Assembly: GCA_948567375.1 (NCBI GenBank)
Contig: OX419756.1
Coordinates: 23,414,552 to 23,478,551, forward strand
DNA length: 64,000 bases
Direction: 5' to 3'
Origin: Lunularia cruciata
Lineage: Eukaryota; Streptophyta; Marchantiopsida; Lunulariales; Lunulariaceae
Below are positions 43,842-52,790 of this stretch, in pieces. The notes under the pieces were generated by a model. It saw only the letters and a list, made by a program, of their open reading frames with translations. It was not told where the DNA came from and ran no database searches. The position numbers and the translations under genes were made by a program. How positions within the stretch are numbered: the first letter of the stretch is position 1; every line of letters starts with the position of its first letter.

Positions 43842-44842
43842 CAGTATCCAGTAGAGGGGATATGCCTATTAGAGTTGTTTGGTGGGATCAGCACCGGACT
43901 AGCTGTGGTGTTACAGGCGGGTATCTGAGTACAGATGTACTTGTATGTAGAGAGAGATGAGACTGCTATGCGAGTCTCTCTACATCATGTGGCACACTTG
44001 GCCTATCAATATCCGGATTTATTACCGATGTCAGCAGTCAGAGGTTACCAAAAGGCCCTACCATGAGACATTTCCTTATTGGGGACGCATGACCTAGAGA
44101 GACATGGGCCTATTCACTTGGTGATTTCTGGATGGCCATGTTAGGGACATACACGTGCTAGTAGAGGATTGGGTCTTCAGGATCCTTGTTCAGGTGTGTT
44201 TTGGGAGATATTACAGATACTACGACATCTCCAGGTTCATCAGTCTATTTCTCCAGCTTACCTTCTGGAGAACATTCCTTTGATGGGTGATTCTTGCACT
44301 AAAGTGGTGGCGAGTACACATCAAGTCCATTCTTGGATGGGACCTACTGTATTGTTAGATGCAGCCAGAGTGGGATCACGGGCTCATCGTCTTCGTCTTT
44401 GGTGGACAAACCTCTTACCCAGAGAGGTTCTACAGCGTGCTTATGATGGGATTCAACGACTGGACCACATTCTTGTTAATGATATCTTGGATGTTGGGCG
44501 TCAATCTCAGACAATGGTAGTGGCTGATAGGTCACCTATGGCAGTGGTGAACCTAGTTGGACAGCCTAGAGTTGCATTTCCCACACTCATGAGTTTCCCA
44601 AGCTCTCATGCTTTTCAAGAGGGAGGACCTGGACTTGTTTAGGACTCACAGTTACAGCAATTGGTGGAGCCCAACGCTGATGAGAGAGAGCATGCAATGG
44701 GTTTTCACACCAGTATTACCTCTGTTCCAGCAATATCAGAGGCATCTAGGCATCAGAAATTAGGTCAGGCTATGGACCTAAACTGTTTGACCTGGATTGT
44801 GAGCCTTGGCTTGGCAGAGCAGCGTAGGATGCGCTTGATGGG
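43842..44842 (+). pseudogene. C1 DNA (cytosine-5) methyltransferase domain, pseudogene
   Basis: About 330 codons in one phase. Motif I 'LLELFGGISTGL' (43866-43901); 'YLYVERDE' (43938-43961); motif IV G-W-P-C (44130-44141, catalytic Cys at 44139-44141) followed by TAG where a Gln is expected; a helix 'SGVFWEILQILRHL'; motif VI 'LLENIP' (44262-44279); motif VIII 'VGSRAHRLRLWWTN' (44370-44411); motifs IX/X 'MGFHTSIT' ... 'SRHQKLGQAM' (44676-44815). Between VIII and IX lies a ~75-aa target-recognition-like region. Motif order is I-IV-VI-VIII-IX-X, as in DNMT3, not DRM. Stops: TGA 43926-43928, TGA near 44064, TAG 44142-44144, TAG 44640-44642. The domain is an integral part of pol between protease and RT. 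Confidence 0.9.
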
Positions 44843-45346
44843 CATCACCACTCTGACACTTGTGAGCCTTGTGCCTATCAAGACAATTCAGGCACATGCT
44901 AGGGGCAATGGACCGAGTGGACATGGTATACTTGGGATACATCCAGTAGCTACTAGGGAGAGTGGTATACTTGGAGTCCATCCAAGTGAGCGTGGGCTAC
45001 TTGGATTACACCCTTGGTCCATATGGGATGCAGCTAGAGGACGTGTGGAGCTTGCAGCCAGAGTGGAGGGAGTTTTTCACACAGAGGTTGGGACCTCTAG
45101 TGGTCGGGAGCATGACACTATTGCTCCCAAGGGCCCAGTGTAGCAGTCAGTCAGTACGTCTTCCACTCCTACTACAATTATAGAGGATACTTGGGAGCTA
45201 GATCTTGGACCCAAGCTTATTGGAGAGGAAAGACGGAGGGTTTGGAGGTTCTTGAGGAGTCACACAAGTTGTTTTGCCTTTAGTATGAAGGATTTGAGTG
45301 CTCTAAAGGGACCTAGTATACGGATTGAGCTGACTAGCGACACACT
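44843..45346 (+). pseudogene. C1 linker between methyltransferase and RT
   Basis: Same reading phase. It contains three repeats of G-[IL]-LG-[IVL]-HP (about 44920-45020), then an acidic stretch and 'RFLRSHTSCFAFSMKDL', the usual RT-proximal 'F..S..DL' box. TAG at 45141-45143. No separate domain recognised. Confidence 0.65.
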
Positions 45347-46693
45347 AGTTTTCTGATGGCCTTATCCATATAGTGATATGGAGAGGACATTGATTCAGAG
45401 CCGGAGTAGTGACCTTTTTGAGGTTGGTTTGGTGGAGATTTAACATGGAGAGTATGCATCAGCGACAGTGATGCCAACCAAGAAGGATATGCATGGCAAC
45501 TATACAGATAGGCGGATGTGTGGAGATTACCTTCCTATCAACCGACAAACTAGGGCTGATCGGTATGCCATGCCTACACCGGATGAGATTTTTGATGCGA
45601 TTGGGCATGCAAAGGTCTTCAGTACTTTGGATCTTCGAGCGAGATATCATCAGTTGCCAATCAGGGAGAAGGATAAGTCCAAGACAGCATTTTGGGCTAT
45701 TGATCCTCATGGCAAGGATGTGTTATATCAGTGGAGGTTCTTACCATTTGGGTTGAAGAACGCTCCTGCTGAGTTCCAGAGGGTCATGGATAGGATCCTA
45801 GCTGGATTGGATTTTGCTCGGTGCTATATTGATGACATTTTGGTTTATAGCACTACTGTGGAGGAGCATGAGAGACAGTTCACGCTCTCAAACACCTCCA
45901 ACTTGTTGGAGGTGTTTGAGAGGTTGAGATCTCATGGACTCAAATTACATCCTAGGAAGTGTAGGTTCTTCCACAAGCAGGTTGAGTATTTGGGTCACAC
46001 TATCTACCCCGGAGGACTTGGTGTTCAGCAGACCAAGGTGGAGGCTATTGCACGTATTCCTTGGCCTATAGATGTGAGCAGAGTGCAAGCATTCCTTGGG
46101 TTGGCAAACTTCTATTAGCGCTATGTTAGAGGATTTAGTGTCATTGCCAAGGCCTTGAGGAAGCTGACCAAGCTTACATAGGAGTGGTGTTGGGGAGATG
46201 AGCTAGAGAGAGCTTTTGTAGAGCTCAAGGAGAGGTTGACATCTGCTCCTATTTTGAGGAGACCGATCAAGGGATGACTATTTCAGGTTCACACTGATTG
46301 GAGTATGTTGGGGCTTGGAGCGGTGCTCACCCAACATGATGATGAGGAGAAGGAGTTTGTGGTGGCCTATGCTAGTCGCTCCAACAATTCAGCAGAGGCA
46401 AAGTATAGTTCATATGAGGGAGAGTGCTTGGCAGCAATTTGGGCAGTAGCACATTTTTTATGTTACCTATTTGGTAACCTCTTCACTCTCATCACTGATC
46501 ATCAGCCATTGAAGTGGTTGAAGGAGTCCGACAAGCTTTCAAGGAAGCTTGCATAATGGGCTCTGATTTTACAAGAGTATGATTTCATGGTTGTTCATAG
46601 ACCTGGAGTGGTGAACCGTGATGCAGATGGGTTGAGTAGAAACCCATGTTCCAGCCAGCAGGATTAGACCGGAGCACGTTGGCATGGTGAGAC
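45347..46693 (+). pseudogene. C1 reverse transcriptase and RNase H
   Basis: Phase 0. RT: 'MCGDYLPINRQ', 'FSTLDLRARYHQ', 'PFGLKNAPAEFQR', and catalytic YIDD at 45825-45836. RNase H: 'VHTDWSMLGLGAVLTQ', 'SSYEGECLAAIWA', 'LITDHQPLKWL', 'NRDADGLSR'. Stops near 45441, 46118, 46180, 46275, 46554 and 46666. An 8-codon insertion after 'EEHERQ' (about 45880-45903) is absent from C2 and is an inverted copy of the following bases. Cut at 46693 by the inverted solo A LTR. Confidence 0.88.
45885..45922. repeat. Perfect 18-bp foldback in C1 RT
   Basis: Arms 45885-45902 and 45905-45922, loop of two bases. The left arm belongs to a 24-bp in-frame insertion absent from C2, so it arose by snap-back copying of the right arm. 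Confidence 0.8.
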
Positions 46694-47385
46694 TGTGAGC
46701 CGGCCTGTCTCTCACTCAGGATGAACCTCTGAGGGCTATTATGGTAGTGCACCATGGACTAAGAAGGCAAGGAACCCCAACTCCATCATACTCCTCCAAG
46801 GCTAACACTCCAAGACTCAAGTCATTGCTCACTAGAGAACTCAATGAGAGAGAGATAGTTGCAAATGAAAGGATGATGAGTACCTCCTCACCCCTTGTTT
46901 ATATACTTGTGAAATAGTTACGTACCAAAGTTACTAATTACCATAGTAACTCAAGTTACAAGACTAAAAGTCAAGTAAAGTCAAAAAGTAGAAAGGAATA
47001 TCCATTCACATGGGCATATTCCCCTAAGCATGTGGTCTTATCTTGACCCAACCACTAAGTCAAGGATTCCTTCACATGGGCTATCCTTGGACTAAAGAAG
47101 AATCCAAAACAAAAAGGCTTGCGGGCCCAAGAGTTCTCAACTCTTTCCTCAAAGCCAAACACCTAGGAATAATACCAAGTCAACACACTAAAATCCCAAA
47201 TAGTGGTGCTCATCTTTTCTACTTCCTCTAAAGTAAGGTCCCATCTATCTTAGCTATGACTAACTTTAGCTAACCATGACTAATATAGAACCATCCTTTA
47301 TCTCTATATAAATAATATCTCTTAAGTACTTGTAATACCAAGCTAAATATCACAATACCACACACATGCACAAATGGGTGTTACA
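46694..47385 (-). repeat. Solo LTR of family A inside C1, inverted
   Basis: 692 bp in reverse orientation, flanked by agac (46690-46693) and agat (47386-47389): a 4-bp duplication with one transition. The empty site is readable in C2 at about 22435-22455. Confidence 0.94.
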
Positions 47386-48976
47386 AGATAGATGAGGAGA
47401 TAGTGCCAGGTTGGCATGCATCGGCCTTTTGTGTATATTTGCAGAGGCTTTGGTGGTATCTCTCTCAATGCATACAGGAGGAGTTATTGAGGTCATAGAT
47501 CTAGAGAGTGAAGATATTGGTACAGTTCAACAAGACATTCATGATGATGTCTTAGTGATGGACTGTCTTTGCACTGGTGTTATGGGTGGCACAATTTAGG
47601 CCAAGGAGAGAGATTGTGTTCTTCAGCAAGCCAAACGGTTCAGATTGGAGGGTAGACACCTTTTGCATGTATGGGAGGATGGTAGAGTGCAAGTAGTACC
47701 ACTTCTATCATAGAGACCACAGTTGGTCCATCATGCTCATGAGGAGCTAGGACATTTTGGAGTAAGGCATACATATAACTTACTCCAGAGTCATTATTGG
47801 TGGCGCGGTATGCAGACCAAGGTACAGCAATTTGTTGCCAAATGTGTGGTTTTTGACCAAGTTAGAGCATCATTCAATGCTCCTACGCCACAGTTACACC
47901 CATTACCTATCATGGGATTGGGTTATCGTTGGAGTTTGGACTTCGTTGGACCTTTACCGCTGACTGTGAGACATCATCGGTATGTTTTGGTGATGGTGGA
48001 GCACTTCTCCAAGTGGATTGAGTTGGTGGCACTTCCTGACAAGTCTAGTGAAGGGACAGCTTACTTGTTCCTAGATCGAGTTCTTAGTCATTTTGGTGCA
48101 CCAGCTGAGGTTTTGACTGATCAGGGTACAGAGTTCTTGGGGGAGTTTCAGGTCTTGTGTGACAAGGCTTTGATTGATCATTGTACTACATCCCGAGATC
48201 ACCCTAAGGCAGATGGATTAGCAGAGAGAGTGGTTCAAACAGTGAAGAGAGGATTGCAAAAGTATGGTTTGCAAAGAGGCCACTTGGGAGAGTGGGATCT
48301 CCAATTACCTTGGTTGGCCATGGGCTATAGGTTCAGCCGGCAAGCCTCCTTAGCATCCTTCTCTCCATACTTTCTACTATATGGACGAGATCCAAATTTA
48401 CTTGCAGCCATTCGTCGAGATGCTACTGTAGTTTTGGACTTGGATGACCCCAATGTATGGATGAGCGCATGTTCTCAACGGGCAGAGATCCTTCAGAGAG
48501 TGATGCCAATGGCCTTTGAGAACTTGGCAATTGCTTAGCATAGAGATACTTTACGCTATGCTACCATTCGAGGAGGAGGTTATAGACCCTCAATCCGTCA
48601 ATTTCATCCAGGCGACTATGTATATCTACAACAGACAACACCAATAACACTTGATATTTCTACAGGCCACACTATTTTGAGAGTGCGTGAGGTTTTGCCA
48701 TGTAGAGTCCTTGTGTTAGAAGGACGTGATGGTGTTGTTTGGAAGGATCATGTGCGCAATTGTGCACCATGCCACCTCCCAAACATTGATGGTACTATGG
48801 ACCCAAGCTTGGCACTTGTATGTGCAGGCTTGAGGTGTATGTTATGTGGCTCTTCTGGTGGAGCTGCTACTATGTTAGTGTGTGACAGCTGTTCAAGAGG
48901 ATGGCATATGGCATGTATGACTCCTCCCCTCACGGTGGTTCCTCAGAGACAATGGTTATGTCCTAGATGTACTTGA
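47386..48976 (+). pseudogene. C1 integrase with C-terminal PHD finger
   Basis: After a lost base near 47430 the frame is phase 2. HHCC domain: 'HAHEELGHFGVRH' ... 'KCVVFDQ' (the second Cys is Phe here, TGT to TTT, so the zinc site is broken). DDE core: 'SLDFVGPLPL', 'LTDQGTEFLGEF', 'DGLAERVVQT'. A 'FHPGDYVYL' patch (GPY/F-like) follows, then the PHD finger 48836-48973: CMLC, 11 residues, CDSC, 4 residues, H-x2-C, 14 residues, CPRC. Stop TGA 48974-48976. The PHD itself is open and keeps all eight zinc ligands and the Trp before the last Cys pair. A TAG at 48536-48538 and others disrupt the rest. Confidence 0.88.
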
Positions 48977-49144
48977 CCTATAGCTAGTTCATTCTTTATA
49001 TGGTATAGATTGCAGACAAGCAACTAACGATGGGGCTCCATAGCACCCGGCCTCCTGATCTTTGCCCATTAGAGGGTATACCATATACTTAGAGTAGATG
49101 GCTATCTGGAGTTAGAGGGACCTAACCGCCAGCTAGGGGGGCAA

Positions 49145-49250
49145 TTGTGGCACTTTAGAGTCTATGTATGACTTATGTGTGAGTTGTGCTTTTATAGTGT
49201 ATGATGTTGATAGCGATATATGTTGTGTAGCGATGTATATACGCACGACA
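49145..49250 (+). repeat. C1 X repeat, proximal copy (106 bp)
   Basis: Ends cgcacgaca, followed by gc and then the core repeat. Direct copy of 49701-49806. The bases 48977-49144 between PHD stop and X are non-coding. Confidence 0.85.
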
Positions 49251-49252
49251 GC

Positions 49253-49700
49253 TATCACACCATTTGTAGTGCCGCATCTAGATGCTTGGACACTGGAGTT
49301 CCAGTGATAGTAGTTAGAGTTATTTCAGCAGTTTCTCAGAGACCACTTTCCAATGGTTAGATTTTGTGTTCGGGGTACTGACTTCATGGTGGGGCCCACC
49401 GTCATTTAGCACCATTTGCACCATCGAGTGTGCTGTCAGCGGGACCGTTAGGGTTTCATAGCTAGCTTGAGTCCAGGGGGTATAGTTTTGAAGTGAGCTC
49501 CAGAGAGCTCACTTCTTTGATGTTGAGCCTTCGAGTTCCTGGCTATGGTGGATAGAGGCCGCCAAGCGTCACCTGGATTCTCTATGCTTGAGTGGGTGTG
49601 GCTTGACTGTAATCAATGCCCGGTTGTTGCTAGTTATAGAGTGATAGATCAAGTACTGATCTGAGTTGAGTTGAGTTGAGAGTGGTAAGCAATCTGATTA
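49253..49700 (+). repeat. C1 3' terminal core repeat (448 bp)
   Basis: Counterpart of C2 37989-38443 and 20135-20585; its first bases are TA instead of TG. Hairpin GTGAGCTC/GAGCTCAC at 49493-49512. Confidence 0.85.
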
Positions 49701-49806
49701 TTGTGGCACTTTAGAGTCTATGTATGACTTATGTGTGAGTTGTGCTTTTATAGTGTATGATGTTGACAGCGATGTATGTTGTGTAGCGATGTACATACGC
49801 ACGACA
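49701..49806 (+). repeat. C1 X repeat, distal copy (106 bp), element 3' end
   Basis: Ends GACA at 49806. The next bases, gatt, would be the target duplication, but the left flank lies outside the window. Confidence 0.85.
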
Positions 49807-52130
49807 GATTAAACCCCTATATTGCACCACTTCCTATAGAGGTACCTCCACTCATAGAGCACCATCTCCAACTAGTGCACCTCCATTAGATACACCAATG
49901 CTACTAGAACTAGAACTCATGGGTATTACCAATCTAGCCCTAGAAACCAAGCCTAAAGTGATGAATATGTAGTTCAAAGACTAGTATTATCTCCATAATT
50001 TGATCTCCTCTAAGTGAACTCTCTTGAACTCAAAATAATTGTCCAATCACAAGTAGTCTAAAAAAACACTCCATCTCATAAATCTGCCATCTCATAAATC
50101 AACATCAAATTAATTTTGCCACCATTTGGCATTTGATATAATAGGAATGTATGTCTCCTAAGCTACCAAGATCATCAAGGATGGGATCAAACTACCTCTC
50201 TTAACCAAAGGTACAGTGTATAAGTATTAATCAACTAGTGACTACAATAACAAGTGAGGGTGGATCATTTGGCTAGGGCACAAATCTAAGAACCAAAAAT
50301 CCAAGGTTTGAACTCTATTACGCACAATCTAGAAGGGTGGGCAGATTTTGCCAAACAACTACTATCAACTCATCTAAATTGGCTAGCCTCACACCAACAA
50401 GTTGGCTTGCTAGCCCTTCTAGGACTTCATACCCTCTCTAGCCCATAGTCTTATGTCTCAAAATGCCAAAATTAAGCCAAATGAGGCCTTTCTTCTTGCC
50501 AATTTGAATTGAGTGAACCTCAACCGACTCGAGGACTAGCTATGGTAATTTTTGCCAAATTCAACCCAACTTATACAACCTCCAATTTTGGATGGCCGAT
50601 GCCAACTAGACCTTAGAATTTGGACAACCTTTGCAAATCTGACGTACCTTCTCTATAGTAGGTTGAGGCTTTTCTTCTTGCCAATTGAACCCTCTCCAAT
50701 TTGGGCTAACCTCCACCAACTTGAGGACTAGCTAGGGCAACTTCCACCAAATTGAACCAACTTGAGCAACCTCTAACTTTGAATGGCCTCTACCAACTTG
50801 ATCTCCAAATTTGGACAACCACTGCCAATGTAATACATCTCCTTTATATTGGTTGATTGCCAAATCCTTTGCTAATATAAAAGACCAAGACCAAGGAGAG
50901 AAATAGGAAAATGGAAGATCACATTGGGACACTTGAATATGGGTAAACTCCAAATGCCTAGCATGAGTTTTGGCTCTTGTATTTATAGGCTACAAGGCTC
51001 TTGAGAAGCTTCTAAAGAAGCTTCCTTGAGCTGCTTTCTTGGAGTGCAAGCCAAGTTAATCAAGAAGCTCCTCAAGAGGCTTCCTTCTAGAAGCCACTTA
51101 CTTGGCATGCAAGCTAAGCTATTTGAAAGCTTCTAAAAGCCTCCTTCTAGAAGCTACCTACTTGGAGTGCAAGCTAAGCTAGTTGGGAAGCTTCCCAAGA
51201 AGCTTTCTAGATACTTCTAGAATATTCTATGCTAATTTGTCTTATTTGCTACTTTGTTTTGCCCTACTAACTTCATCGCTAAACTCCATATTGTTACATT
51301 TAACTACTAACTCATGCCAAATTGAGAGGATGGGGATCTCCAAATCCCTAATTCAACGGTCCCAAATCTGCCTCCAATTTTTCTTCTCAAGTCCAATTTG
51401 CAACACCAAGGCCTTTGATTTCACTCTCTTGCACTCAAATTGACATCCATTGACTCAAAATTGACTTCAATTTTGAGAAATTTGGATAATGCTTCCGCAC
51501 ACCATCTACTCCACTACCAAATCTACATCAACTCAAATGGAGCTTCTCCACACTATCACTTGCAAGAAAATCTAAGACTAGGATTGAATGTGACAAAAAT
51601 TTGCTAAGCTTGGAGATACCACCAACATCCTTAGTTCTTGCACTTGATTTCCCCTTGACTCTCACTTCTCTAACGTATTTAGTTCACTCTTCTACTTGAA
51701 TCACACTCAAATCAAATTTGAACTTGATTCTACACTCAACAACCTACCAATAATCAAGAATTTATAACAATCAATCCACACTCACTCTAGCTAAGAGACT
51801 GTAGGTAACACTCACTGGGTCTCTGTCTACCATAGCAAAGAACTCAAAAGTCCAACATCAAAGAAGTGAGCTCTTTGGAATTGTACTTCAAAAGTATACA
51901 CCTTTGCTTGACCTAGATCTCCAGCCCTAAAAATGCCATTGATGGCATTGGTGAATGATGAGGTGCAAGTATGAATTGTGCAAGTGATGGTGGGCATGTG
52001 ATCAATAGCACTAACAAGGAATCTGGCCGCCATTAAGTAGTCTATGAGCAACTACCAAAATAACTATGACTTTCAACACTACCACTCCAACATCCAAGAA
52101 AACTAGCTTAGCACTACAAATATCATGACA
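49807..52130 (-). mobile_element. C3: old family-C relic (5' end), reverse strand
   Basis: Clearly diverged but colinear with C2 from about 36065 to 38443: a gag fragment (49807-50050), leader, and terminal core (about 51677-52130, ending catgaca). The core is followed directly by leader with no X module, as in C2. C1 appears to have inserted into its gag. No open frame. Confidence 0.8.
50998..51215. repeat. Tandem ~60-bp minisatellite in C3 leader
   Basis: Three imperfect units built on 'cttctagaagc' and 'gtgcaagctaagct', spaced 60-63 bp. Not present in C1 or C2. Confidence 0.7.
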
Positions 52131-52199
52131 TTTTGATGTAAAAATGCAAGACAAATGAGTAGAGGTAAGTGTTTCCTTTGTTTGTTTGCAATTGTTCTA

Positions 52200-52790
52200 T
52201 CAACTCTTAGGTTTGTTAATAGAACATTTTTGGCCAATCTATGGTTCTCTCCTCATCTAATGGTTGGAAGAAGGTGGTCTGACCATTTTTTACATAGATA
52301 GTCCTTGTTGACTTGAAAAACTTCATAATCAATGTCACAATGGTGCACTTGATTGGATTGTTATACCCATTCACCTTCCAACCATTTTTCATATTCTTGG
52401 ATTTGAACAAGACCTTGATGTTCCTCATCATGTACCCTATTGCTTGGGGCCACTCTTGGTTGAGGAACATTGCTCCAACGGTTGAACTAATAGCCTCAAG
52501 AACCTTCTACTAGAGTTATTCCATCAAGCAAAAATGTTGCCTTGCAAGTTGATGAATTTTGGGTTCTTCTTATCCTAAATTTCCACATCGAGAGGTAAGT
52601 GAGAACTTAAATCCACAATAGAAATTGCAACTAATTGAAATTAGGTACTTGGCATAGCAATAATGTGCCCATGTCTCCATTCTAGGAGACCATAACACAA
52701 ATTTTGTTGTTACCTTTTCCTTCATGGGTGACATTGCATTGCATACCTCTCTCAATTTAAGTCAAGCTTGCTTCACCAATTTGTAATTCA
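52200..52790 (-). pseudogene. Relic of the B-type LTR protein (N-terminal domain)
   Basis: Two open pieces on the minus strand (52755-52570 and 52470-52216) match the N-terminal domain of the LTR protein in order. The first has 'KFVLWSPRM.TWAHY'. The second has 'NGWKVNGYNNPIK', parallel to 'NGYKVESYKDPVK' in B, and 'TIDWPKMF', parallel to 'PINWARCF'. DNA similarity is weak, protein pattern clear. It shows that this protein belongs to a wider, older family. Confidence 0.6.

Larger units (their letters stand above)
42188..49806 (+). mobile_element. C1: family-C element, right segment
   Basis: Continues C1 after B: rest of gag, protease, DNA methyltransferase, RT, RNase H, integrase, PHD finger, then X-core-X to the element end at 49806. 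Apart from the solo A LTR, the pol frame stays in one phase from 42195 to ~47430, broken only by nonsense codons. One base is lost near 47430. C1 abuts the relic C3 at 49807. Confidence 0.92.
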
